In this document: positions 45,378 through 54,095 of the stretch, in pieces | How positions within the stretch are numbered: the first letter of the stretch is position 1 | How the letters are laid out: each line of letters begins with the position of its first letter | Source of the DNA: Paraburkholderia sejongensis | GTDB lineage: Bacteria; Pseudomonadota; Gammaproteobacteria; Burkholderiales; Burkholderiaceae | NCBI RefSeq assembly: GCF_020880815.1 | Contig: NZ_JAJITD010000008.1 | Coordinates: 298,219-362,218 of the forward strand | Length of the DNA: 64,000 nucleotides | Direction: 5' to 3' | The notes under the pieces: model-generated | The model's input: the letters and a program-made list of their open reading frames with translations, nothing else | What the model was told of the DNA's origin: nothing | Database searches by the model: none | Position numbers and translations under genes: made by a program

Positions 45378-46355
45378 TCAAGGCGCTGAAACCTGCGCGT
45401 TGTCGTCCACACGCGCGGCGCCCGACGCATCGTCGTCCGAATGCTGGCGCACCGACCAGCAAACCCCCGCCACCAACAGCAGGATCGCCGCGAATTCCAG
45501 CGGCCGCGGCAGGCGCTGGTCGTAAATAAACGCATACAGCAACGCGAACAGCGTTTCGAACACGATCATCTGACCGGACAGCGTCAGCGGCAGCCGCTTC
45601 GACGCGGCGTTCCACAGCCCGTTGCCGAGCCACGACGCGCCGATCGCGAGCGCCAGATTGAGCAGCCAGAACGTGTGCCAGCGCGCGTCCGCGAATTCCC
45701 CTTGCGGGCCGCCGGGCGGCAGCAGCGCGATCACGAGCCACATCGCGCCGCCCAGCGCGCCGGTGACCACGCCCCACAGCACCGACCACTCATTGCCGCT
45801 GAAATGGGTCTGCCGCTGCAGATAGCGCGCGTTTTCGACCGCGAACCAGGTCCAGCAGATCAACGCGCCGACCGCGCAGGCGACGCCGACGAGCCGCGTC
45901 GCGACGCTCACCGGCGTCGCGCCCGTTTCGGTGAAAACGTCGATATTGATGCACACGATGCCGGCCATCACGATGGCGAGCGGCCACGCGAGGCGCGCGA
46001 GCGGCACCGCGCCGTGATCGCGCCGGCCGACCAGCGTGACCGTGACCGGCAACACGCCGACGATCAGCGATGCCGGCGCGATCCCGATCAGGTGCACGGC
46101 GGCCGTCAGCAGCAGGTAATAGACGATGTTGCCGGCCAGCGCGAGCTTGACCAGCGCGACCAGGTCCCCGCGGGTCAGGCGCTTGAGCAGCGAGCGGGCG
46201 ACCGGCAGCGCGGCGACCAGCGCGACGATGCCGTACATGGAGTAGCGCCCGGCGCTGAGCAGCAGCGCAGAGAAGTCCGGCAGCACCCGCGGCACCAGAA
46301 ACACCATGCCCCACAAGGCCCCGGCCATTACCCCATATGCCACACCGCGCTGCAT
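45378..46355 (-). CDS. DMT-superfamily (EamA) transporter
   Basis: The start is the ATG at 46353-46355 (MQRGVAYGVMAGALWGMVFL), giving 325 residues with about ten hydrophobic segments in two EamA halves. Conserved features include GALWGMVFLVPR in helix 1 and GNGLWNAASKRLPLTLSGQM late in the second half. The C-terminal 25 residues are acidic and soluble. Substrate unknown; exporters of this group handle amino acids, metabolites or drugs. It diverges from guaB across 281 bases and converges on rnfH. Confidence 0.87.
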   Translation of the reverse strand: MQRGVAYGVMAGALWGMVFLVPRVLPDFSALLLSAGRYSMYGIVALVAALPVARSLLKRLTRGDLVALVKLALAGNIVYYLLLTAAVHLIGIAPASLIVGVLPVTVTLVGRRDHGAVPLARLAWPLAIVMAGIVCINIDVFTETGATPVSVATRLVGVACAVGALICWTWFAVENARYLQRQTHFSGNEWSVLWGVVTGALGGAMWLVIALLPPGGPQGEFADARWHTFWLLNLALAIGASWLGNGLWNAASKRLPLTLSGQMIVFETLFALLYAFIYDQRLPRPLEFAAILLLVAGVCWSVRQHSDDDASGAARVDDNAQVSAP

Positions 46356-46581
46356 CGACTGCTCCTGACTCGAAAACTGGAATGGTCGGCAGAATAGCGG
46401 TTTTGGTGGGTGGTCGTCTTGTTCGATCCTGCATTCATGCACAAGGAGGCGTTTTACGGGCGGGTGTGGGCGAACGCGCAAACGAAACCCGATCGAACCC
46501 GGGGCGAACAGGCAAGCGAAATCGGCGGCCTTGCCAAGCGGAAAAAAATGACCTGAAATTCGCTAAGCTGCTGTTCGCGCA

Positions 46582-46610
46582 GTGAAAACCGGGGAGGTAT
46601 CGCGTATAAT
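46582..46610 (+). promoter_or_regulatory. Candidate sigma70 promoter for guaB
   Basis: A perfect TATAAT at 46605-46610 lies 17 bases after GTGAAA (46582-46587), a weak -35. Transcription would start about 20 bases before the guaB ATG, leaving a short leader with AGGA near 46627. Confidence 0.6.
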
Positions 46611-46636
46611 TCGCTTTTGCGCCTATAGGATTTGCC

Positions 46637-48097
46637 ATGCGTCTGATCCAAACAGCACTCACGTTCGATGACGTGCTCCTCGTCCCGGCCTTCTCCGATG
46701 TTCTGCCGCGCGACACCAGCCTCAAGACCCGGCTGACCCGCAACATTTCCCTGAATATGCCGCTCGTGTCCGCCGCGATGGACACGGTGACCGAAGCACG
46801 TCTGGCGATCGCCATGGCGCAAATGGGCGGCGTGGGTATCGTTCACAAGAACCTCACGCCGGCCGAGCAGGCGCGCGAAGTCGCCAAGGTCAAGCGCTTC
46901 GAGTCGGGCGTCGTGCGCGATCCGATCACGGTGCCGCCGCAGATGAAAGTGCGCGACGTGATCGCGCTGTCGCGCCAGCATGGCATTTCGGGCTTCCCGG
47001 TCGTCGAGGGTGCGCAACTCGTCGGTATCGTGACGAACCGCGACCTGCGCTTCGAAGAGCGTCTGGACGAGCCGGTGCGCAACATCATGACCCAGCGCGA
47101 GCGCCTCGTCACCGTCAAGGAAGGCACGCCGCTGGCCGAAGCGAAGGCGCTGATGCACAGCCACCGCCTCGAGCGCGTGCTGGTCGTCAACGACGCGTTC
47201 GAACTGCGCGGCCTGATGACCGTCAAGGACATCACCAAGCAGACCGAGCACCCGGACGCCTGTAAGGACGAGCACGGCAAGCTGCGCGCGGGCGCGGCAG
47301 TCGGCGTCGGCGCGGACAACGAAGAACGCGTCGAGCTGCTGGTGCAGGCGGGCGTCGACGTGATCGTCGTCGATACCGCGCACGGCCACAGCAAGGGCGT
47401 GCTCGAACGCGTCAAGTGGGTCAAGCAGAACTTCCCGCACGTCGAAGTGATCGGAGGCAACATCGCTACCGCCGCCGCGGCCAAGGCGCTGGTCGAATAC
47501 GGCGCGGACGGCGTGAAGGTCGGTATCGGCCCGGGCTCGATCTGCACGACGCGGATCGTCGCCGGTGTTGGCGTGCCGCAGGTCACCGCCATTTCCAACG
47601 TCTCCGAAGCACTGCGCGGCACCGGCGTGCCGGTGATCGCCGACGGCGGCGTGCGCTTCTCGGGCGACGTCAGCAAGGCGCTCGCCGCTGGCGCGAGCGC
47701 GGTCATGATGGGCAGCATGTTCGCAGGCACCGAAGAAGCGCCGGGCGAAGTGTTCCTGTACCAGGGCCGCCAGTACAAGTCGTACCGTGGCATGGGCTCG
47801 GTGGGCGCGATGAAGGACGGCGCCGCGGACCGCTACTTCCAGGACAACTCGGCGAACATCGACAAGCTGGTGCCGGAAGGCATCGAAGGCCGCGTCGCGT
47901 ACAAGGGTTCGGTCAACGCGATCCTGTTCCAGCTGATCGGCGGCGTGCGTGCGAGCATGGGCTACTGCGGCTGCCGCACGATCGCCGAGATGAACGAGAA
48001 GGCGGAGTTCGTGCAGATCACCGGCGCGGGCCTGCGCGAGTCGCACGTGCACGATGTGCAGATCACCAAGGAAGCGCCCAACTACCACGTGGACTAA
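46637..48097 (+). CDS. guaB: Inosine-5'-monophosphate dehydrogenase
   Basis: The 486-residue protein has the IMPDH barrel split by two CBS domains (about 95-205, for example HGISGFPVVEGAQLVGIVTN). The catalytic Cys sits in GIGPGSICTTRIVAGVGVPQ, and the flap region includes YRGMGSVGAM. It oxidises IMP to XMP, the rate-limiting step to guanine nucleotides; GuaA, encoded nearby, takes XMP to GMP. It ends seven bases before the start of the membrane-protein gene. Confidence 0.97.
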   Translation: MRLIQTALTFDDVLLVPAFSDVLPRDTSLKTRLTRNISLNMPLVSAAMDTVTEARLAIAMAQMGGVGIVHKNLTPAEQAREVAKVKRFESGVVRDPITVPPQMKVRDVIALSRQHGISGFPVVEGAQLVGIVTNRDLRFEERLDEPVRNIMTQRERLVTVKEGTPLAEAKALMHSHRLERVLVVNDAFELRGLMTVKDITKQTEHPDACKDEHGKLRAGAAVGVGADNEERVELLVQAGVDVIVVDTAHGHSKGVLERVKWVKQNFPHVEVIGGNIATAAAAKALVEYGADGVKVGIGPGSICTTRIVAGVGVPQVTAISNVSEALRGTGVPVIADGGVRFSGDVSKALAAGASAVMMGSMFAGTEEAPGEVFLYQGRQYKSYRGMGSVGAMKDGAADRYFQDNSANIDKLVPEGIEGRVAYKGSVNAILFQLIGGVRASMGYCGCRTIAEMNEKAEFVQITGAGLRESHVHDVQITKEAPNYHVD

Positions 48098-48103
48098 ACG
48101 CCG

Positions 48104-48865
48104 ATGAAGCCGCTGCTGCGCGTTGTACTGATCCTGGATGCGTTGTTGCTGACGGCGTTCGGCCTGCTGTTTGTGCTGACGCCGTGGACTTCGCTGTACG
48201 ACGGGCTGCATCTGGTGCAGACGCAGCCGGCGCTGGTCGGCCAGGCGTTCGGCGTCGCGCTGATCGGGCTCGCGTGGCTGGCGGTGCATGCATCGTTCGA
48301 CGGCGCGTTGACCTCGAAGGTCGCGAAGGTCGTCGGGCACGTGCACTGGCTGACCGGCGTACTGATGCTCGCGTGGCTGCTCGGTCTGCGCACGCCGCCG
48401 CTGCCCAGCTACGGGCAACTGGTGACGGTGCTGGCCGCGGTCGTGCTGGTGGTCGTCGGGCTCGGCGGCGTCAGGCTGGCGGGCGCGGTGCGGCGGCGCG
48501 AGAAGGGTATCGTCGCCGGCAAATCCTCCGGCAAGGCCGATAAGAAGGCCGCCAAGGAGGCGCAGAAGCAGGCGGACAAAGATGCCGTGCGGCAACGCGA
48601 AGTCGGGCGTCGGGTCGAACCCGACGGTGTGCGCGAGCCGCAGGTCACCGCGGGCTTTCCGGTCTATCACGCCGAGCCGGCGCCCGAACCCGTGGTGCCG
48701 GTCACGCGGCCGGTCAATCCGGCTGCCGCTGCTTCCGCGACGCCCGGCAGCGCCTCTGTCGCTTCCACCACGCCGCTTCATCCGGTCTCGGGCGGTACCG
48801 AGCGCGCCGCGGCTGCTTCCGGCGATGCTCACAACGACGCGCCCCGGCCGCCGTTTCATGGCTGA
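48104..48865 (+). CDS. Membrane protein of unknown function between guaB and guaA
   Basis: I do not recognise the family. The 253-residue protein has four hydrophobic segments (about residues 4-25, 45-62, 75-95 and 105-125). A Lys/Ala-rich basic stretch (GKADKKAAKEAQKQADKDAV) and a Pro/Ala/Ser-rich tail of about 80 residues follow. The first two segments with the short loop between them resemble small DUF-type four-helix membrane proteins. It starts seven bases after guaB and is probably cotranscribed; the link to purine synthesis is unclear. Codon use is like its neighbours. Confidence 0.75.
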   Translation: MKPLLRVVLILDALLLTAFGLLFVLTPWTSLYDGLHLVQTQPALVGQAFGVALIGLAWLAVHASFDGALTSKVAKVVGHVHWLTGVLMLAWLLGLRTPPLPSYGQLVTVLAAVVLVVVGLGGVRLAGAVRRREKGIVAGKSSGKADKKAAKEAQKQADKDAVRQREVGRRVEPDGVREPQVTAGFPVYHAEPAPEPVVPVTRPVNPAAAASATPGSASVASTTPLHPVSGGTERAAAASGDAHNDAPRPPFHG

Positions 48866-49080
48866 CGCGTCGCGCGCCACGCCGCTTACCGAAGCTTCCG
48901 GGTTGGGGTTGCGCGTGCCGCAGACGGCGCGCCGCGGTGTTATCCCTCTTCGTGCGCTTTATCGTGCTGTTTCAGGTCCGCGCCGCGCTGTATCGGGCGC
49001 CGCGTGGACCGTTTTGAATTCAACGCCGCGCCTCGTGCGCGGCATTCCGTATCCGCTCACTTTTGATTCCGTCCGCTGCC

Positions 49081-50664
49081 ATGCATGACAAGATCCTGAT
49101 TCTCGACTTCGGTTCGCAAGTCACCCAACTGATTGCACGTCGCGTTCGCGAAGCCAACGTGTATTCGGAAATCCATCCGTACGACGTCGACGCGGCGTTC
49201 ATCCGCGAGTTCGCGCCGAAGGGCGTGATCCTGTCCGGCGGCCCGAGCTCGGTCACTGAAGAAGACACGCCGCGCGTGCCGCAAGCGGTGTTCGAACTCG
49301 GCGTGCCGGTGCTCGGCATCTGCTACGGGATGCAGGCGATGGCCCAGCAACTGGGAGGCAAGGTCGACATCGGCCATCTGCGCGAATTCGGCTACGCCGA
49401 AGTGCGCGCGCGCAACCACACGAGCCTGCTCGAAGGCATTAGCGACTTCACCACGGCCGAAGGCCACGGCATGCTGAAGGTGTGGATGAGCCACGGCGAC
49501 AAGGTGCTGGAAATGCCGCCGGGCTTCGCGCTGATGGCATCGACGGAATCGTGCCCGATCGCCGCGATGGCCGACGAACAGCGCCGTTTCTACGGCCTGC
49601 AATGGCACCCGGAAGTGACCCACACCGTGCAGGGCCGCGCGATGCTCGAACGCTTCGTGCTGCAGATCTGCGGCGCGAAGGCCGACTGGGAAATGGGCCA
49701 CTACATCGATGAAGCCGTCGCGAAGATTCGCGAGCAGGTCGGCAACGAGCAGGTGATTCTCGGGCTGTCGGGCGGCGTGGATTCGTCGGTGGCGGCGGCG
49801 CTGCTGCATCGCGCGATCGGCGATCAGCTGACCTGCGTGTTCGTCGACCACGGTCTGCTGCGTCTGAACGAAGCCGAGCAGGTGATGACGCTGTTCGCCG
49901 ACCACCTCGGCGTGAAAGTGATCCACGTCGACGCCAGCGAGGCGTTCCTCGGCAAGCTGGCCGGCGTGACCGACCCGGAAGCGAAGCGCAAGATCATCGG
50001 CGCGGAGTTCGTCGAAGTGTTCCAGGCCGAAGCGGGCAAGCTGACCGACGCGAAGTGGCTCGCGCAGGGCACGATCTATCCGGACGTGATCGAATCGGCG
50101 GGCAAGGGCAAGAAGGCCGCGCAGACGATCAAGAGCCACCACAACGTCGGCGGCTTGCCGGAGACGCTGAACCTGAAGCTGCTCGAGCCGCTGCGCGAGC
50201 TATTCAAGGACGAAGTGCGCGAACTGGGCGTGAAGCTCGGTCTGCCGCACTCGATGGTGTATCGCCACCCGTTCCCGGGCCCGGGTCTGGGCGTGCGGAT
50301 TCTCGGCGAAGTGAAGCGCGATTTCGCGGACCTGCTGCGCCGCGCGGACGCGATCTTCATCGAGACGCTGCGCACCACGATCGACAAGGAAACCGGCAAG
50401 TCGTGGTACGACCTGACGAGCCAGGCATTCGCGGTGTTTCTGCCGGTGAAGAGCGTCGGCGTGATGGGCGATGGGCGTACTTATGAGTACGTGGTCGCGC
50501 TGCGCGCGGTGCAGACGCTCGACTTCATGACCGCGCATTGGGCGCATCTGCCGCATGAGCTGCTGGGGCATGTGTCGAACCGGATCATTAATGAAGTGCG
50601 CGGGATTAACCGGGTTGTTTATGACATCTCGGGCAAGCCGCCGGCGACGATTGAGTGGGAGTGA
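49081..50664 (+). CDS. guaA: GMP synthase (glutamine-hydrolysing)
   Basis: Starting at ATG 49081 (MHDKILILDFGSQVTQLIAR) the protein has 527 residues. The class I amidotransferase domain has LGICYGMQAMAQQLGG with the catalytic Cys and the His/Glu pair in QWHPEVTHT. The ATP-pyrophosphatase domain has LGLSGGVDSSVAAALLH, and the dimerisation domain ends NRVVYDISGKPPATIEWE. It aminates XMP to GMP. An in-frame upstream non-ATG extension has no family similarity. A clear terminator follows. Confidence 0.98.
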   Translation: MHDKILILDFGSQVTQLIARRVREANVYSEIHPYDVDAAFIREFAPKGVILSGGPSSVTEEDTPRVPQAVFELGVPVLGICYGMQAMAQQLGGKVDIGHLREFGYAEVRARNHTSLLEGISDFTTAEGHGMLKVWMSHGDKVLEMPPGFALMASTESCPIAAMADEQRRFYGLQWHPEVTHTVQGRAMLERFVLQICGAKADWEMGHYIDEAVAKIREQVGNEQVILGLSGGVDSSVAAALLHRAIGDQLTCVFVDHGLLRLNEAEQVMTLFADHLGVKVIHVDASEAFLGKLAGVTDPEAKRKIIGAEFVEVFQAEAGKLTDAKWLAQGTIYPDVIESAGKGKKAAQTIKSHHNVGGLPETLNLKLLEPLRELFKDEVRELGVKLGLPHSMVYRHPFPGPGLGVRILGEVKRDFADLLRRADAIFIETLRTTIDKETGKSWYDLTSQAFAVFLPVKSVGVMGDGRTYEYVVALRAVQTLDFMTAHWAHLPHELLGHVSNRIINEVRGINRVVYDISGKPPATIEWE

Positions 50665-50726
50665 GCGCCGTTCTGGCGCGTCATCTTGCAAGATTTGCTG
50701 ATCGTAATTAAGCCGTAGCAGTCCAG

Positions 50727-50754
50727 AAGCCCGCGATTTTCGCGGGCTTTTTTT
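50727..50754 (+). terminator. Intrinsic terminator after guaA
   Basis: AGCCCGCG and CGCGGGCT pair around ATTTT and run into seven T. It closes the guaB-guaA unit and marks the border to the accessory region. Confidence 0.92.
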
Positions 50755-51042
50755 ATGGCTGTGGGAAGTTGCCCCTCAGCCCCTTTTGCCTTCAGCTGGA
50801 TAAGCCCTGCATTGCTCCATCCCGGCTGCTTACTGCGCAGCCTGTCTGTCCAGCCGCCGCGCCTCTGGGGTCGATCCCAGCGCTCGATCGGCTGTCAGCT
50901 TCCCACCGACGCTTTTGTCACCTCACCCCCAAACTCAGGGTAAACACAAATGCCGCCCACCGCCTCCTGCAATCTAGAATCTCCTTAATTCGCAAATAGC
51001 AACATAATTTGCTATAGATTAATTACAGATTCAGGAGACATC
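50755..51042. other. Gap before the flavin monooxygenase gene
   Basis: Apart from the palindrome at 50996-51015 and an AGGAGA ribosome site at 51031-51036, I see nothing recognisable. Short open frames here have no family similarity. The last 60 bases are markedly AT-rich, as expected for a promoter. Confidence 0.6.
50996..51015. promoter_or_regulatory. Palindromic operator, copy 1 (before the monooxygenase gene)
   Basis: ATAGCAA-CATAAT-TTGCTAT: perfect 7-base arms with a 6-base spacer, ending 28 bases before the ATG. The same arms and spacing recur at 54996-55015, between an IclR gene and the metallo-hydrolase gene. It is probably the site of one of the two IclR-type regulators encoded at 53205-54951. 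Confidence 0.75.
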
Positions 51043-52737
51043 ATGCCGGTCGACTACCAGAAACTGCGCTTCGACTACGTCCGAGCCGCTGAGCACGACG
51101 CTCCCGCCCAAGCGGTGTTGCCCGTCGTCGTGGTAGGCGCCGGCCCTGTCGGCCTTACCGCTGCGATCGATCTCGCGCAGCAGGGCGTCGACGTGGTGCT
51201 GGTGGACAACGACGACACGCTATCGAGCGGCTCGCGCGCGATCTGCTTCGCGAAGCGCACGCTCGAAATCTTCGACCGGCTCGGTTGCGGCGACCGGATG
51301 GTCGAGAAGGGTGTCAGCTGGAACGTCGGCAAAGTCTTTCTGCAGGACGAACTGATCTACACGTTCAACCTGCTGCCCGAAACAGGCCACGCGCGGCCGG
51401 CCTTCATCAACCTGCAGCAGTATTACGTGGAAGGGTATCTCGCCGAACGCGCGATGCAGCTCGAACATCTGCAGATGCGCTGGAAAAGCTGCGTCGCCGG
51501 GCTAACCCAATACGACGAGCACGTCGAACTGCTGATCGACACTCCCGACGGAACCTATCCGCTGCGCGCGCAATACGTGGTCGCGGCCGACGGCGCGCGC
51601 AGCGCAATGCGCAACATGCTCGGCCTCGACAGTCGCGGCCGCACGTTCAAGGACCGCTTCCTGATCGCCGACGTGAAGATGAAGGCGCCGTTTCCGACCG
51701 AGCGCTGGTTCTGGTTCGATCCGCCGTTTCATCGCAATCAGTCGGTGCTGTTGCATCGGCAGCCCGATAACGTCTGGCGCATCGATTTCCAGCTCGGCTG
51801 GGACGCCGACCCGGTCGCCGAAAAAGCGCCCGAGCGTGTCATTCCGCGCGTCAAGGCGCTGCTCGGCGAGGACGTCGAGTTCGAACTCGAGTGGGTCAGC
51901 GTCTACACGTTCTCATGCTTGCGGATGGATTCGTTCCGTCACGGCCGGGTGCTGTTCGCCGGCGATTCCGCGCATGGCGTGTCGCCGTTCGGCGCGCGCG
52001 GCGCAAATAGCGGCGTGCAGGACGCGGACAATCTGGTGTGGAAGCTGCGTCTGGTCACGAACGGCGCGGCGCCCGACGCGCTGCTCGACACCTATGCATC
52101 CGAGCGCGAGTACGCGGCCGACGAAAACATCCGGAACTCGACCCGCGCGACCGACTTCATCACACCGAAGAGCGCGGTATCGCGGCTGTTCCGCGACGCG
52201 ACACTAAAGCTCGCGAAAGACTGCCCGTTTGCGCGGCGCATCGTCAACAGCGGCAGGCTGTCGGTGCCCGCGGTGCTGTCGGGCTCCGCGCTGAACACGC
52301 TGGACCGGGCCGGCGATGCGTTTGCGAGCGCGATGGTGCCCGGCGCGGTCTGCGCCGATGCGCCGGTGGCGAGCGACGGCAAGTCGGCGTGGCTGCTCAG
52401 GCACACCGACGGCGGCGATTTCACTGGCCTCTATTTTTGCGGCCCTGACGAGAACCTCGACGCAATCGCCGCGCAGTGTGCCGCGCTCGCGCGTGAGCCG
52501 ATTCCGGTCCGCGTGCTGGTGGTCGTCCCCGCCGGCGCGACGCTGTCGCCGCACGCCGGCATGACGATCGTCGAGGACGTGGCTGGCGTGGTCCAGCAGC
52601 GCTTCGATGCGCGCGCCGGCACGTTTTATCTGCTGCGTCCCGATCAGCACGTGTGTGCGCGCTGGCGTGCACTCGATCCGACTTCTGTCCGCGCGGCCGT
52701 CGAGCGCGCAACCTGCAACGTCACCCTGAACGGTTGA
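51043..52737 (+). CDS. FAD-dependent aromatic-type monooxygenase
   Basis: The 564-residue protein belongs to the p-hydroxybenzoate-hydroxylase-like flavoproteins. It has the FAD motif VVVVGAGPVGLTAAIDLAQQ (about 27-47), the DG motif VVAADGARSAMRNMLG and the GD motif HGRVLFAGDSAHGVSPFGAR (about 303-322), then a C-terminal thioredoxin-like domain as in MhpA-type hydroxylases. It should use NAD(P)H and O2 to hydroxylate an aromatic or related ring; the substrate cannot be read from the sequence. AGGAGA precedes the ATG, and a DUF2783 gene follows seven bases after its stop. Confidence 0.9.
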   Translation: MPVDYQKLRFDYVRAAEHDAPAQAVLPVVVVGAGPVGLTAAIDLAQQGVDVVLVDNDDTLSSGSRAICFAKRTLEIFDRLGCGDRMVEKGVSWNVGKVFLQDELIYTFNLLPETGHARPAFINLQQYYVEGYLAERAMQLEHLQMRWKSCVAGLTQYDEHVELLIDTPDGTYPLRAQYVVAADGARSAMRNMLGLDSRGRTFKDRFLIADVKMKAPFPTERWFWFDPPFHRNQSVLLHRQPDNVWRIDFQLGWDADPVAEKAPERVIPRVKALLGEDVEFELEWVSVYTFSCLRMDSFRHGRVLFAGDSAHGVSPFGARGANSGVQDADNLVWKLRLVTNGAAPDALLDTYASEREYAADENIRNSTRATDFITPKSAVSRLFRDATLKLAKDCPFARRIVNSGRLSVPAVLSGSALNTLDRAGDAFASAMVPGAVCADAPVASDGKSAWLLRHTDGGDFTGLYFCGPDENLDAIAAQCAALAREPIPVRVLVVVPAGATLSPHAGMTIVEDVAGVVQQRFDARAGTFYLLRPDQHVCARWRALDPTSVRAAVERATCNVTLNG

Positions 52738-52744
52738 ACTCACG

Positions 52745-53017
52745 ATGAGCCATCTGAATCTCGAACCCAACATTGCAGACATGGATGCGTTCTACGAGCA
52801 TCTGATCGATACGCACAACGGACTAAGCGACGCCGACAGTCACGCGCTGAACGCGAAGCTCGTGCTGTTGCTGGCAAATCATGTCGGCGATATCGACGTG
52901 ATCCGCGAGGCGCTTGCGAAAGCACGCACGGGCCTTGGCGGCGGCGCGCAAGCGGCTGACGGGTCGAGCGCGCCGAACGCCATTGCGCAATCGGTGCCTG
53001 TTCAGGAAACCGTATGA
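52745..53017 (+). CDS. DUF2783-family small protein
   Basis: The 90-residue protein (MSHLNLEPNIADMDAFYEHL) has the DUF2783 pattern: PNIADMDAFYEHLIDTHNGL then ALNAKLVLLLANHVGDIDVI, predicted helical. The family is recalled mainly as a small partner beside flavin monooxygenases of this type. Function unknown; a subunit or stabiliser of the monooxygenase is an inference from the seven-base spacing. The tail after residue 65 is low-complexity. Confidence 0.8.
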   Translation: MSHLNLEPNIADMDAFYEHLIDTHNGLSDADSHALNAKLVLLLANHVGDIDVIREALAKARTGLGGGAQAADGSSAPNAIAQSVPVQETV

Positions 53018-53204
53018 AATCTGCTGCGCGACGGCGGCGAGCGGTTTCAGAGCGCGTATCGCCGATCACGCGATGACGCACGATGCGTTCGCCGCCGCGG
53101 AACCGGGCCGGCAGCCGGACGCGAACGTGTGAGAAGACTGCATGTGGCAAGGGCATGAGGCAAGGGTATAAGACGAGGCCGCTCGACCCGCCCTCAAGCT
53201 TCCC

Positions 53205-54095
53205 TCAAGCCTCCACGGAGCCTTCCCCAAACAACCCGAAGCGCCACGACAACCGCCGCGTCGCTTCGAGCAGCGCGCGCCCGATCGCACCATTCGGACT
53301 GCGATCGAACCCGCTCGACGGCCCGATCACCGCGATCACCAGCCGGATGCTGCGCGTGTGATCGAACACCGGCGCGGCCAGCGTGCCGATGCCGGGCACC
53401 GGCGTATCGAACGCGTCGTCGATGCCGCTCGCGCGCACGCGCGCGAGGCGCGCGCGGTAGTCGGGTGAAAGCGTCGCCTTGGGCGTCGCTTTAGTCGCGG
53501 TTTTCGCCGCGCTTTTCGCTACCTCCCCGGCGAGCCGGATCGGCTCCTGCACGAGCAAACCTTCCAGCTCGTCTTCCGGCAGATGCGCGGCGAACACGCG
53601 GCCGATCGCGGTATTGACCAACGACATCACGGTACCGACGCGCAGACTCACGTGCTGCGGCCGCGTCGATTCTTCGAGCCGGATCACCGTCGGCCCGAGC
53701 GGTCCGAGCGTCGCGGCCGCGACCGACATCCCGGTCGACACCGCGAGCGATGCGATTTCCGGCTCGGCATCGCGCGTCGGCGACAGACGTTGCAATGCGA
53801 TCAAACCCAGTTCGAAACTGAGCGGGCCGCTCGCGAAACAGCCATCGTCGCCACGCGCCAGCAGGCCGATCTTCTGCAGGCTCACCAGATGCGGAAACGC
53901 CTTCGCAGGCGGCATGCCGGCGGCCGCCGCGAGGTCGCGCAGGCTGAGCGGCTGACCGGCCGAGGCGAGCGCCATCAACAGTTCGCCAGTGCTGTCGAGC
54001 GCGTTGATTCCGCGCTGCGCTTTGGCTTCGACGGTGCTCGCGGCGTCGTTTGCACTGCTTGGGTTCTGGTTCGAACGTGCGGTATCAGCTTGCAT
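53205..54095 (-). CDS. IclR-family transcriptional regulator (first of two)
   Basis: The 296-residue protein has an N-terminal winged helix (about 30-90: LSLRDLAAAAGMPPAKAFPH) and the IclR effector domain (VSLRVGTVMSLVNTAIGRVF; AAPVFDHTRSIRLVIAVIG). A Lys/Ala/Thr-rich insertion (residues about 192-210, KSAAKTATKATPKAT) interrupts the effector domain and is unusual. It overlaps the upstream IclR gene by 11 bases, so the pair is cotranscribed. The two are clearly diverged and not a recent duplication. It converges on the DUF2783 gene. Confidence 0.88.
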   Translation of the reverse strand: MQADTARSNQNPSSANDAASTVEAKAQRGINALDSTGELLMALASAGQPLSLRDLAAAAGMPPAKAFPHLVSLQKIGLLARGDDGCFASGPLSFELGLIALQRLSPTRDAEPEIASLAVSTGMSVAAATLGPLGPTVIRLEESTRPQHVSLRVGTVMSLVNTAIGRVFAAHLPEDELEGLLVQEPIRLAGEVAKSAAKTATKATPKATLSPDYRARLARVRASGIDDAFDTPVPGIGTLAAPVFDHTRSIRLVIAVIGPSSGFDRSPNGAIGRALLEATRRLSWRFGLFGEGSVEA

